Origin: Siphonodentalium dalli
Lineage: Eukaryota > Mollusca > Scaphopoda > Gadilida > Siphonodentaliidae
Assembly: GCA_032622095.1 (NCBI GenBank)
Contig: CP136064.1
Location: 50,908,073-50,972,072 of the forward strand
Direction of reading: 5' to 3'
DNA: 64,000 nucleotides
The notes below the pieces were generated by a model, which worked only from the letters and a program-made list of their open reading frames with translations, made no database searches and had not been told where the DNA came from. Made by a program: the position numbers and the translations under genes. This document shows positions 12,260-24,050 of the stretch, one piece after another (the stretch's first letter is position 1; each line of letters begins with the position of its first letter).

Positions 12260-13310
12260 GATTCATAGTCAAGATATTAATGTAGTGTGTTTTTAAAATA
12301 CTTTCTGTCAAACTGTCAATCGCGACCTGCATGAAAAATGTTTATTTTTTTTAAACCACTATTTTCATAATTCGAACATATCTCTGATATTGTGAGGGTA
12401 AAAGTTGTTATAGTACTATACTATAGCATACATTGGTTATAATGAACAATGATTTTTTACTTCAAATTGATAGCTATTGTGTTTATTATATTTTCCACAA
12501 CAGTTTGTCACGACACAACTCTAATAAAATGCATTGAGAAGATGTTCCGATTCTGAATATTGACCTAAATGTTTCCGTTAAATTACGCGCAATGATAAGA
12601 TAACAACCAAAATAAGGTAAATCGATTTCGTCACTCATTCATGAATTTTTTACTATAGCCGCGCGCCATAGTATTTTACCCCGTATAAGGAACGTGACGT
12701 CATTTCATTGACTGATTTCTCCTATTGCCACCAACTTCAAAGGGGATTTTTCGGAGGAATTTTTCAAACAAACAACACACATTATTGATTAAATTAGTAA
12801 CTGTTTGGAATGTCACTGTGTGGATAAGCGTTCCTAGTTCTATGAGATATCACTGTTTTCATTTTCTTGGTGCGAATGCACTTGTGGGAACAATTGTTTA
12901 TCGCAATTTCGATCTTTGGATTCCGAACTGTAGCGTAACCAAAAATGTTTCCCAGATGGTGTTGATCCTGCAAATTCACCGAGCTGGAATTTGATGTCGA
13001 TAACACATTGGTGGTCTGTATTTTTGGTGATGTATTTTGTGTTATCTGACTATGCACTGGAACTGAGACAATTATTTTGGTGTAAGGGGAGTAACACAAA
13101 ACGTGCACTTCGAATTACGTAATTCGGAATGTGCGAGGTTGGGATAAATAGTCCGTCATCGCTGGGAGTAGGATAAACCTCTGGGAGTAGGATAACATCG
13201 TGGCACTTCCGGGAGTGGGGATACTATTATTATTTTTTGCAGAAAAAGTTACTGAGAGGGAAAGTAATACAGGATGGAGCTACTTGAAAAATGTGATGCT
13301 CGCGGGAAGC
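12260..13310. other. No recognised gene
   Basis: The frames at 12725-12994 (plus) and 12794-13108 (minus) overlap one another in opposite directions and match nothing I recognise. The short duplicated phrase CTGGGAGTAGGATAA occurs at about 13161-13195. Confidence 0.4.
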
Positions 13311-13314
13311 TGCT

Positions 13315-13557
13315 ATGGCAGAATCATTGGACACAGCCAAACAAGTAATAAATTACGCATCCAATGGTATGATCCAAATTATAGCCGATAATTTTGACTG
13401 TGATATCAGTTCTCCAAATGGGAAATCGTCGACGCACTCACTCGCAATGACAATGACCCAGGCAGCTTTTGATGTTAGTCTTGGTGATCGGACACTTCCT
13501 CGTTTGAAGAAAGATGACCTTCCAAATACCACGATAGATGGAACAAACAATTGACGG
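13315..13557 (+). pseudogene. Coding fragment with IIADNFDCDISS motif
   Basis: A 79-residue open frame contains IIADNFDCDISSPNGK followed by STHSLAMTMTQ. I associate similar ADNFD-x-(D/N)ISS...STH phrases with multi-copy uncharacterised proteins in marine invertebrates, but I cannot name the family or function. The frame is closed by a TGA just upstream, so this is an exon or a gene fragment. It sits between two blocks of the ~180-bp satellite. Confidence 0.35.
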
Positions 13558-13569
13558 ATCTCAATTCAA

Positions 13570-13810
13570 AATTACTAAGGACTCAATATATACAGGGAGG
13601 GGACATAGTTGACCAGTTCATCATTTTTACTCAAGTATAACGTATATATAATCGGTTGCATTTGGCCAACCGCCATGCCCGTTCAGCCAGCATATCAAAA
13701 TCCCGATCAACAGTTCATCGAGTCGGCAACAGTTCAAATACAGGGAGGGGACACAGTTTGACCGACCGCCATGTCAGTTCAGCAGTTTATAGGCAGATCA
13801 GCGTCTTGAC
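13570..13810. repeat. Remnant copies of the ~180-bp satellite
   Basis: CAGGGAGGGGACA occurs at about 13594 and 13740 with the same CATGCC, CAGTT and TTTGACCGACC context as the array at 11545-12250. The two blocks are separated by about 1.3 kb of unrelated sequence. Confidence 0.65.
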
Positions 13811-14194
13811 ATTGACTTGGATGAGAGATTATATCATTATACTTATTACTTTTCGTCGACGAAAAAAGCTCTGACATTGATGTCATGGCTGAATTTATTA
13901 CCAATATTTTCATGGAGATAGCCGATATATATGCACACGTATTTCTATAATTTCCTAATTAGGCGACGATTCGTGCCAAATCTGTCAATGCGTTTGATCC
14001 GACCATTTCGACTAGCATTTTAAACTGTGAATACAGTCTAAATCACAATTTCGTCATCGTCTCCGCGGTGGTTATAACATTGGATTATTCCTCTTTGCTA
14101 GAAGTTCTTGTAGTGGACCGTTGTATACACGTTGGGCACGAAGCTTCTAAACGGAATAGAGATATTCCTCGTGGCGATTGGACGGAGTGTTGGG
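13811..14194. other. No recognised gene
   Basis: Nothing identifiable lies between the satellite remnant and the hairpin at 14195. Confidence 0.4.
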
Positions 14195-14277
14195 CAGTTC
14201 TGATTAAAACCACACTCAGACTCTAAAAGTACTTTTAGAGTACTTTTAGAGTCTGTGTATGGTTTTAATCAGAACTG
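14195..14277. repeat. Hairpin with ~37-bp arms
   Basis: CAGTTCTGATTAAAACCA at 14195 pairs with TGGTTTTAATCAGAACTG ending at 14277. The inner arms AGACTCTAAAAGTAC and GTACTTTTAGAGTCT also pair. It lies just outside the Harbinger-like palindrome. Confidence 0.75.
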
Positions 14278-15335
14278 AGTGTAGAGTTTCTACATGTGTA
14301 TAAGTATCCGCGGTAACTGTGTGCTACGTAGATATTCATGTGTATCATAACTGTGGCTGGGGCGAGATGCCGATAATCTTACACTTGTAATAGAGACCTT
14401 TCGCAAAACTCACGTTTACGATTACGGATACGGATAGGGTACTACGTCACCAACCTTTGTGTACTTTCTAATCGTTCTCGTATTTTACTATCCGTAATAA
14501 CGTTTACGATTTCATGGTTTCTAATAAGCTCAAATAACACCTGAAATTTATTTTCTGCAATATATCACTTTGTTCCGTTCGAGACTGTATATGTATATCA
14601 TGTAAACCATACAGCTATATTGAGCTACGACCTCAATATGCTGTTTAGATTGTCAATCACCGTACTCGTCGTCGTGAATCACGAGCTTCCCGCGAAATAA
14701 GATCGCCATTCACAACGGATAGCCATCGCTGGCTGCGACACAAAACGTTACAGTAAGAGGAGTGCACTATGAAACCAGTCGCCAAAAATACAGTATATAG
14801 TGTGCGATGCATGAGGAGTTTTGAGTGATTATTATGGGCAAGATAGTACACAATATATAGTGAAATTCAACAATTATTTAATTCAACAACCCATGGCGGT
14901 GTCCTAACGTGTGCAGTTATAGAATGCCTCAGGAGAGCCTAAAGAATGGCATAACCATATTAATGAATAGTGAAAGATTCTGTGTTCTCTTCCCCTTTCC
15001 CGAATTGAATAGTTCATTCAATTTAATAATATTCGGTTTTCGGTAGAAGTTGGGTTTTATACATCTCTCTCGTAGAGTCTGTAATGCAGGGCATTTTAAA
15101 ATTACATGAAATTCATAACCGAGTACTAAGTTACATAAAGTACTCTTTCTATCTAAGTAATCTGAACCTACCCTATAGATCCCGATTCAACTGGTAAGTA
15201 GTGATTTCTGTTCCTGAACCGTAACTAAAAGAATATTTGGCACACCCACCGACATCACCATATAAATCAGCAGTCTCTGTCAGGTTTGTTCTTAGCATTT
15301 ATTTTTAATTTAAAAAACACGCACAAATGCGGCAT

Positions 15336-15555
15336 TTAAAGGTACTCAATCCGATTAGATGTCCCCATATCATCAGATTCCAAAAACAATTTTTTTTATT
15401 TAATGCCGCTGTTAACAGACTCCAGGAATTGCTCAAAATTAATGCTAACCACAGTCAACTATATCATAAAATTGCCCAAAACCTGTTATTTATCAACATT
15501 TTGTTCAACGAACTTTTGCCGGTTTGTCAAATATCTGACAAAAAAGCAACTTGAT
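15336..15555 (+). mobile_element. Partial TTAA-type MITE, family X
   Basis: TTAA followed by AGGTACTCAATCCGATTA at 15340 is the left end of a family also seen at 18350, 36149 and 55490. Its interior (ATGCCGCTGTTAACAGACTC, then TCAACATTTTGTTCAACG) matches 18425-18540. The right end is missing. It lies inside the left arm of the Harbinger-like palindrome and interrupts the transposase fragment. Confidence 0.6.
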
Positions 15556-15797
15556 GCACATCGCTTCTACCGTGTCGACTTTGTTTCGATTTGGTAGTAA
15601 CAAATCAGAAGTGATGCACATCAGCGAGCTCACCAACCTTATGTCGGATTTCCTAAACCAAAAAAGGTGAAGCCGAAATCGCATTGAAATCAAATCGCGG
15701 ACTTGAAGGGGCTTGAACGATGGCGTCGTGGTCGATGTGAGGTCCAAATTCTGGAACCCCTCTTCCCCATCAGCATAACGTCTATCTGGTCATCCAT
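15505..15797 (-). pseudogene. Harbinger-like transposase N-terminus, left arm
   Basis: On the minus strand this arm reads MDD...DVMLMG near 15797, is frameshifted, and then continues in frame as FRKSDIRLVSSLMCI, followed by a NRNKVDTVEAMCI stretch. The FRK-x-DI-R-L...NR-x-KV-x-(S/T)-x-x-A-x-CI pattern resembles the N-terminal segment of PIF/Harbinger transposases. The frame stops where the TTAA-type MITE begins (about 15555). No DDE residues are present. Assignment rests on this pattern only. Confidence 0.5.
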
Positions 15798-16533
15798 GCT
15801 AACAACGAACTGAATTTCCACCACATACATTTATACCTGTATTGCCACAATATATCACGATAATCCCGGGTCGTACGTTGTGACTGGTCGAATTATTGAC
15901 AAAATTAACATGTCATGATTATCGCATTGTTTCATATGAGACGATAAGTGAAGTATTAATAGAGACCTTTCGCATCCTCACGTTTACGATTACGAATACG
16001 GACAGCTATTCGTAGTCGTAAGTCTATCCGTATGGCCAAAAAGTCCTTTCGCAAAACGACTACGCGTAAGAGTTTTGACGAACACGTACCATTATTATTT
16101 TGAACCACTTTTACAACTCAAAGCGTGTGTTTGGTATACAGTCCCTTAATACTTCACATATCGTCTCATTTGCAACAATGTGATAATCATGACCTGTTTA
16201 TATTGTCAATAATTCGACCAGTCACAACGTACGACCCGGAATTCTCGTGATATATTATGGCAATACAGGTATAAATGCCAGGTCATATGCGGTGGAAATT
16301 CAGTTCGTTGTTATCATGGATGACCTGATGGACGTTATGCTGATGGGGGAAGAGGAGTTCCTAAATTTGGACCTCACATCAACCACGACGCCACCACTTC
16401 AAGACCCTTTCAGTCCGCAATTTCATTTCTTTTCAATTTCGGCAGGAAGACAGTCTTGCCAGGTTATGCCATCCCCCAAAATTTACTACAGAATTATCCA
16501 TAAATGTCATCATTATTATGTAATATGTATGTG

Positions 16534-17399
16534 CAGGGGCGTAGCTAGAGGGTTTCTGTTGGGGGTGTGCACACGACTACGGGAAATAGACCAGGACCCA
16601 CCGGGCCGACCATGGTTGTTCGGCCCGGGGTGAGAAAAATTTGAAAACTAAACAAGAAAACCACAAATGCTAGCATCTATAGATGCTAGCATTTGTGGTT
16701 TTCTTGTTTAGTTTAGTCTATAGACTGACCTCAAGCTTTCCTAGTGTTGGAAATTTCAAACCTCATACTCTCCCTTAGTTTGGAAATTTTCAGTCAACGA
16801 TTTTAACCAAATGTAGTAAAATATTGTTTTCTTAAACTCATTAGCAATTTTTTATTGGCCACGGGGAGGGACCAGGACACACCGGGCCGACCATGGTTCG
16901 GCCCGGTGTGCGAATTTTTTTTTGAAACCTGAATAAGAAAATCGCAAAATCCTGGCATCTAGACTTCAAGCATTCATAGAGTTGGAAATTTCCAACTGAT
17001 GACAATTCCAGTGACAATTTTGACCAAATGTAGGACAATATTATTTTCTTAAATTAACTAGAAGTTTTTGACTGGCCACGGGGAGGGACCAGGACACAAG
17101 CTTTCCAAGTGTTGGAAATTTCCAACCTGACACCCCTAAGGTTGGAAAATTTCTAACTGATGACCATTTCAGTCCAAATTTTTATCAAAAGAAGGAAAAT
17201 ATCCAAATATTGGTCCAAAAACAATAAATCCCCCCCACAATAAATTGTTTGAAAATCAAACTACAAGAACATTTTCAACCTATTGTTGGTGTGAAATTTC
17301 CAACTAATGATGTGTCAGGTATGAAATTTCCAACTGTTGAAAATTTTGACCAAAGTTGGGGGGTGAGACACTCCCAACCCCCCTGTCGCCACGTCTCTG
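16534..17399 (+). mobile_element. hAT-type MITE with perfect 8-bp target duplication
   Basis: The ends are CAGGGGCGTAGCTAG (16534) and CGCCACGTCTCTG (to 17399), which are imperfect inverted repeats in the hAT-typical CAG...CTG form. TGTATGTG occurs immediately outside on both sides (16526-16533 and 17400-17407), a perfect 8-bp duplication, which is the hAT signature. The interior repeats GTTGGAAATTTCCAAC-like motifs and two CGGGCCGACCATGG / CCGGGCCGAACAACCATGG-type palindromic phrases. It has no transposase frame. A reverse-oriented sister lies at 26378-28506. It is inserted in the right arm of the Harbinger-like palindrome and is therefore younger. Confidence 0.85.
16645..16714. repeat. Perfect 35-bp-arm palindrome
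   Basis: AAACTAAACAAGAAAACC... from 16645 folds perfectly on ...GGTTTTCTTGTTTAGTTT to 16714, with no loop and the centre at CTATAG. It lies inside the hAT-type MITE. The sister copy near 28120-28160 has only one arm, so the palindrome arose within this copy by inverted duplication. Confidence 0.85.
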
Positions 17400-18349
17400 T
17401 GTATGTGTATTGGAAATAAAATATCCTATCCTATCCAGGCCTATCACCTCTTTGGGTTTAGGAAATCCGACATTAGGTTGCTGTGCTCGCTGATGTGCAT
17501 CAGTTCTGATTTGGTACTATCAAATCGAAACAAAGTCGACACGGTGATGTCGGTGGGTGTGCCAAATATTCTTTTAGTACCACCAAATCCATGTCAGTCG
17601 TGTATTTTTGGCGACTGGTTTCATAGTGCACTTCTATATATATTACTGCAAAGTTTTGTGTCGCAGCAGCGATGACTATCCGTTGTGAATAGCGATCTTA
17701 TTTCGCGGGAAGCTCAAGATTCACGACGACGAGTAGAGTGATTGCCAATCTAAACAGCACACCGAGGTCGTAGCTCAATACAACTGGATGTTTTTCATGA
17801 TATACATATACAGTCTCGAACGGATTAAAGTGATATATTGCAGAAAATAAATTTCAGGTGTTATTTGAGCTTATTATGGAAACCATGAAATCGTAACCGT
17901 TATTGCGGATAGTAAAATACGACAACGATTAGAAAGTACACAAATGTTGGTGACGTAGTACCCTATCCGTATCCGTAATCGTAAACGTGAGTTTTGCGAA
18001 AGGTCTCTACTACTTGCTTGTGAACGACGACAGTTTCAATAAATCAGAATGAAAGCAATATAAATGTTGAATTATTAACACAAAAAACCGCTGTGTGTGT
18101 CACCATGCATTTTGCTTATATAGGCAGATGCGACATTACTTCAATCCTGCGCGGGATTTTGCAGGTTTGTCACCGAATATAACTATTTCAGAAAACACGA
18201 CATCTGAACCACACATGAATGTAATGTAAATTGTATGTTCCCTCTTGGTTTGAGTCGAGGCTCTCTATAATCGTACACAATTAACATTTATTTTTTACCA
18301 CTAAAATTTCTACGTGAATCCAACTGCAACTTGGAATATACATAATCCG

Positions 18350-18759
18350 TTAATGGTTCACAATCCGATTCGATGGTCCACATATCATTGTATTCCAACA
18401 ACAATAGAAACAACAACAACAGTTCTTGAAATGCCGCTTCAGTTATCAGAATCGATTAATTGCCAAAATAATATTGCTAACCGCTGTCAACTACAGTATA
18501 ATATTGCCCAAAAAGTGTTATATATCAACATTTTGTTCAACGCAATTTGGTATCGAAAGTATGCATGTCGGTCGGCATTCGTCGAATATTTGCCAGGACT
18601 CCAAATATTCCATGTGGTGAAAAATAACAGATATCAAAAATCTATATCTGATAACTCTGAGCTTTGATGAGTGGGTTCCTCGACTCGAATCAAATAGTTT
18701 TACCCCGAAGCCAAAGAAATAGTAATTTACGAGCGTTTAATCGGATTATGGATCTTTAA
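18350..18759 (+). mobile_element. TTAA-flanked MITE, family X
   Basis: TTAA at 18350 and at 18756-18759 brackets a 402-bp element. Its right end reads, on the complement, AGATCCATAATCCGATTAAA, and is followed inward by TTACTATTTCTTTGGC and TTGATTCGAGTCGAGGAACC, as in the copy at 36149. The left end (TGGTTCACAATCCGATTCG) is more diverged. Short open frames within have no protein meaning. Confidence 0.65.
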
Positions 18760-21055
18760 ATATAGTTCAATGTTCACTTGATTCTAAAACTTGCAGTCAT
18801 CAGTGTCCAGACAGTACAACTATAGTATGTGCACAATCATAAACGAAACCTCGGGCATGTTGACAGAAATAGGGCACACACGTGGCAATTAGAAGGGAAC
18901 ATCTAAGATTTATGCCGTATCCGCAACACACCCACCCACTGCATACATTTCTTATATGTATATTTAGCTTTTTGGTGATTTATTCCCATAAAAAAGCTGA
19001 GTGTATATCTTATTTATTTTCAAAAAATCTGCCTAGAATTTGAGATTAACACCCGTGGCACATTAAGTCAGCCCAATGTACGATTTCCAAGCACTTAGCA
19101 GCGATAACGTGATCCATATACATGACTTGCTTCAGATGAAATTCGACTTAACGTGGAAAACCACCGTCTAATTATTCTGCTGACCACTTGTATTGATTGG
19201 GTCAGATTAGATAAAAACATTTTGACGTCGTGTTCGTGTTACGGTCTATGTGTTATTGTGGTATAAAACTGGTGACAAATTCGCAGTTGACCAATCACCG
19301 AACAGGATTTAGTGTAACACAAACGGGCTATGCAAATATATAAGAATATTCGTTTAAATGAGGCTTATCATCGTTTAAGCTGTTAGGCCATATAACGACC
19401 TTCAACAAGACCTCTTCCCGTTTTAAAATTAAAACATGCGGAAATATGGCGCCATATCTGGTTATGCATCCATTAATAGCAGAAGTCAAGTTTTCAAGGG
19501 ATCATCTTTAACCCGGATTCCGGATCCGGACTTATGTAGTTATCAGTGCCTTTAAAATGATGACCCCAGTCGGCGATTATTATCAATTGCGAAAACAACG
19601 GATGCATGTCCCAGAATTAAAGCAAGATGTCTTGTATATACGTTCTTCATTCTTTTTGTTATGATGAGCGAGTTAATGGGACGGAGAGAGAAAGAAAGTA
19701 ATATTCAGAACGACAGGAAGGTGTAGGAAGAGAAGGATAAGAATCGCCTTAAACCTGGACCCCAGTCGCCGATCATTATTTATCAAGAAAAACCCGGATT
19801 CGTATCCGGAAACTCAAGCTAGAGGTCTTACACATGTTCCACATTCATTTCGGCATATGCATGTGTGCTATGTTAGTGGCTATTATAAACTACTGTATCT
19901 ACATGTACTATACTGCATAACCCGCGTTTTCTTCAGACGAAAGTCACCCAAAACTGTGGCAATAGTCAGCGTTATGCGTCTACAGCCTGGTCGATGGCAA
20001 TGTTTGGTTATATATAGGCGGTAAGATAATGCGAAAATACCACAGAATAGTCAATTAAAGAAATTTTAAATCCGGAATAGGATTCTGGAAAAAATAACAT
20101 TTTCGGACACATCCGGATTATCATGCGAAAACAAAAAGTTTGCAAACTTTCATGTCGAATAATTTAGTTAGTATAGTCAAACTATACTGAATAAATCACC
20201 GACGGAACATTCAGTGCATTTGAAATTCCAGCGCTAAATTTGACAAATCTCAAGAAAACAAAAACAAGAGTTGTAAGAAGGAGTCCATTGAGAACTTGAA
20301 ACTGTTTTCGGGTTCCAGTCTTGCAGACATTTTCCAGAACACTCCCCCCGCTCCGGTGGGAAAAAAACACGCTATTTACTTCCAGGAAAAACAAATTTTA
20401 ATTAATATATATGCTTACAAAAACATATATAAGTCACTTGATATTCTAATTTTGATTTAAGAACTTGCAGTTCTGTAAACGAAAAAAAAAGCAATCAACC
20501 GATAACCTTATGTGCGTGATGCCGTGCACTCTTGGTCGCCATGGGGAACTTATCCCCCGTGAGCAATGCTGGGGATATTTTCTTGGTCGGACCTGTTTGT
20601 GCTGCGTCGAAAGTAATTAGTATATGTCGAAAGTTCCCCGTTTCCAGTAATCATGATTAAAGGGCTATTCAGGAATAGGCGCAAGATGGCACAAACTCTT
20701 CAGAGGCACTCGATCAGTGAGACAGATTTCATTACATTGTCTCGATTGTTCTGTCCAAGTTTATTTGGTTCTCCAGAATGGACATCAGTGACAATTGTTT
20801 GTCGTCTATATTGTTGACATATGACAAGAAGCCAAGTCGGTGCATGGGAGTTTTACAATAAGGCACTGATTTGCTATTCTCATTTCACTGTATCAATCAA
20901 TGGTTGACGATTATATTTTATACTAATCTATTTCCTTGTGTCGTTAATAATTTATATCAATATCTCTCGTATACATTTGGTGACAATGATAATGGATGAG
21001 AAATCATACGAGAGCATTTACAATTTCTATCTATATTTGCGAATGTCTGTCTGTC
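18760..21055. other. No recognised gene
   Basis: A diverged repeat of ACCCGGATTCCGGATCCGGA...GACCCCAGTCGGCGAT is visible at about 19510-19580 and 19750-19820. Open frames such as 20182-20394 (minus) have no identifiable family. Confidence 0.45.
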
Positions 21056-21059
21056 TGAG

Positions 21060-22120
21060 TTCTAAAGAAATTCACGGGTATTTTTTTACGAGAAAGATAA
21101 TGGTGCGGGCTAGAATGTTCTAAGGTGACGCTGTTGTTGACAGGGGCAGACAACGAGAGTGGCAGCAAAAAATCGTCGCCGATTTCCACCAAACGTTTAC
21201 ACAATCATCTCCATGATATGAAGAATCTAATGGTGTGGTTTAAAGATGTGAAAAGTTCGAGTTAGGGGTGCGCTGGAGGGGAAAGGGGCACCAACATTGA
21301 TCCAAAAAACCCACCCATTTTATCGCCGATTTCCACCAAATTGATACACATTCTTCTCCATGATATTAGGAATCTAATCGTGTGATTTAAAGACGCCAAA
21401 TTGGTGCCATCTGGGTGAGAGATGGGGGGGGGGGCACTAAGAATTTTGTTGGTCGTCGATTACCACAAAACTTATACATAATCATCTCCATGATATCAGG
21501 AGTCTAATGGTGTGGCTTAAAGCTTTCGAATGGGTGCACTGAAGGGGAGAGAGCCAGTAAAATTGATAAACATAATTATTTTAGTGCCGATTTTCACCAA
21601 ATTGATACACATTCTTCTCCATGATACGAAAAATTTAAACGTGTGATTTAAAAACCAAATTGGTGATGTCTGAATAAGAGACATGGGGCACTAAATATGA
21701 TAAGAATTTGTTTAGTCGCCGATTTCCATCAATTATATATATAGTCATCTTCGTCATGAGTTTTATTGCGTGGATAAAGTTGTATGGTTTAAAGATGTCA
21801 AAAGTGGCGTCGCTTGATTGAGGGATAGGGCGTGGAATGTCAACAAAACTTATAGAAATATATGTTTAGCGCCAATTTCCACTAAATTCATGCGCGTTCT
21901 TCTCCGATGATACGAAGAATCAAATCGAGTAGGTTAAAAACGCGACACTTGGTGCCTTTATTTCTGAATATCTGTCTGTCTGTATTCTATATAGCTTCAC
22001 GGGATACCATCTAGATGGCACAACAGGGGTCTAACAGGGGTATCTTTTCACGAGGAAGATAATGGCGCTAAAATTTTCGGAAGTGACGCTGTTGTGTCAT
22101 GGCCAGAACAGGGGAGGGGC
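21060..22120. repeat. 130-150-bp tandem array
   Basis: The landmark CGCCGATTTCCACCAAA, followed by CATTCTTCTCCATGATA and AATCTAATNGTGTGNTTTAAA, recurs at about 21178, 21328, 21458, 21589, 21721 and 21874. Adjacent copies are diverged, and alternate units seem more alike (21328 with 21589), which suggests a two-unit period. Both edges of the array share an outer phrase (TGTCTGTCTG, TTCACGGG, AAGATAATGG, GACGCTGTTGT) at 21045-21150 and 21970-22120. Confidence 0.7.
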
Positions 22121-23600
22121 AGCCTTTCTAAATGAAAATAATCATTAAATTTCACGAAACAAGAAAAATTAAGTCTCCTATCATGATCTTGAGCTTTTGA
22201 AAAAATATATTTTACAGAAGTTCTTGGTACCTTAAAACAGTGAAAGTTTAAATATTGTTCATGCTATAAAAGTAAAGTAAATGAAGTTATAATATGCAAT
22301 GGGTCGATGGTTCTTAAATATTGTGTCACACTCATCGCCTGTACCAAATTTCACAAAGAAATTCCAGGCAGATTTTGAGAAAACCCATTTTGAAATACCA
22401 GGAATTGTTTGGTAAAACGTGCATCTGACCCTTAATCTTGCCCACACGATTCAATACCCAACATATAAACGTTGTATTTGAAGACAAATTGAGTATTGAT
22501 TTCAGTCAAAAAATTACAACTCCGATTATGGAATGTTCACAACGGTCTCGAGGCAGGAATGTTCAACTCTACTTTTATGTGCTTGGTGCAGAATTGTGTA
22601 AGTATGCATGAGTAACGCCACCTAACAATCAGTACAGCGAAAACCATTTCGCTGACGCTGATAAAAAGAAAATAACGACACCTTTTCCAGTCATCGAATA
22701 GAAATTTCATAGAGGTGTACGTTTTTCGCACAACACGGAATCTACATGCATATATATGCTCAATTTATGGCGAAAAAACGATATGACTGAATATCCGGCC
22801 TACTTGATAACGTGGAGACATAATATGAATACTTAGAAATTACTTGTTGAAATTATGTAGCGTTGAGAAATACACACCCAGAACGGGACATATAACTACA
22901 GAGAACGTGACGTGACACCGAACGGAATTTATGTAATTAACACCCATCGGGTGTATATTGTGGTACATATTTTTAGAAAGCTGTGGTTCGCTGGGCATTT
23001 TATAAATAGATAATGGGTTTTTCCAGTTGTGATAATTCTCAGTAGGTCGCTATTTGCGGACGTCTATTTGCGGATGTCCCCGAATTCGCGGAGGTCCCCT
23101 AAAATTGTCGAAATATGTTGATTTTAATTAGGAAACGGGCGCGTATTATATGTCAATTGATACGTATTTTAAACAAATAACGACACGATCATCATTAGAA
23201 AGTGTCGATGGCCAAGTTCGTGAAAGTTCTGTTGACTATGCCCGGTATGCCGATGATTTGGGAAGCTTTATTGTTTTAGGATATTGTAGGAAGGCTAATC
23301 TGGCCGTGTCAAATTGAGCTATAGCGATGGGATTTCTCGCAGGACAACACATTTCGGGTTTTCGTGGGGTGTGTATTCGCATACATGTATGACCGCGTTA
23401 ATTGCTTTCGATGTTTAGGTATGAACAATGGCTGGGCCATCACTCTTGGCGGGAACACAATGCCTCCGATTTTTGATCCGCATTTAGAAGCTTTCTGGTG
23501 TGGTGAATGAGAAACCTGCAGTAATAAGCCGTAGTTTTTTGTAATAATTTGAAGGATTAGTTGTTTTAACGGAATTCTGAGGCGATGCATTCATGTAACC
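22121..23600. other. No recognised gene
   Basis: The minus-strand frames at 22259-22447, 22537-22731 and 23309-23590 have no family I can name. TATTTGCGGACGTC and TATTTGCGGATGTC form a short tandem at about 23050-23080. Confidence 0.45.
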
Positions 23601-23607
23601 AATATAT

Positions 23608-23760
23608 TTTATATTATAATTTATATTTATGGCTAATAATATGATCTTGAGGGCGTTACCATTTATGATTATGGTTTTCCTGTTACGGAGTGTGGTATAC
23701 CTACCATGGAGCACACAGAGTACCAGTCTGAGTGAACCCAGACTATTGAAAAGCTATATA
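23608..23760 (-). pseudogene. LINE C-terminal scrap
   Basis: About 85 bases (TTTATATTTATGGCTAATAA onward) match 30190-30280, where they form the 3' end of the decayed LINE at 30190-32408. In the minus direction the matching translation contains NGNA-x-KIILLAININYN in both places. The match identifies this piece as another truncated copy of that LINE tail. Confidence 0.5.
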
Positions 23761-23769
23761 CACGTTCGA

Positions 23770-24050
23770 CGGTCTGAAGCATTGCATTATACTTCGTATC
23801 ATCACCGCTATACAGGGATTCCACCGAAATATGACATCACCACTCACGCTTCGCGTTAAAATTCTACGCAACTATCTTCACAGGGTGTATGGCCACATCC
23901 GAATATCTGATATGTCGGACGCGTTCCATTTGTTTCCGGTGCCCAAGATATCGACATGTGCAGTAGTCGAAAGAACTGCTAAGTAAAATGCATAAAACAA
24001 CACAAACAAGAGGTGTGCACTCGAGTGCTAGCATACCCCTACCGTGGCAA
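23770..24050. other. No recognised gene
   Basis: No supported feature. Confidence 0.4.

Larger units (their letters stand above)
16316..17545 (+). pseudogene. Harbinger-like transposase N-terminus, right arm
   Basis: The plus-strand arm starts at ATG 16316 with MDDLMDVMLMGEEE and stays open to about 16440. After the inserted hAT-type MITE (16534-17399) the homologous frame resumes at about 17445 with FGFRKSDIRLLCSLMCISS and an NRNKVDTV end. It is the mirror copy of the left-arm fragment at 15505-15797 and keeps the start in frame. The catalytic DDE region is absent, so the element could only have moved with help from another copy. Confidence 0.5.
14392..18008. mobile_element. Large interrupted palindrome of Harbinger-like sequence
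   Basis: The left end AGAGACCTTTCGCAAAACTC (14392) and its exact complement ending at 18008 begin two arms that match over more than 400 bases (about 14392-14796 against 17590-18008). The match resumes inside (about 15560-15959 against 16132-16440 and 17445-17580). Both arms encode the N-terminal part of one transposase-like protein, in opposite directions, with 5' ends meeting at the 172-bp spacer 15960-16131. The spacer contains a third AGAGACCTTTCGC copy. Later insertions interrupt both arms: a TTAA-type MITE at about 15336-15555 and an unidentified ~430-bp block at about 14797-15224 on the left, and a hAT-type MITE on the right. Two head-to-head copies is the simplest reading. Confidence 0.6.
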
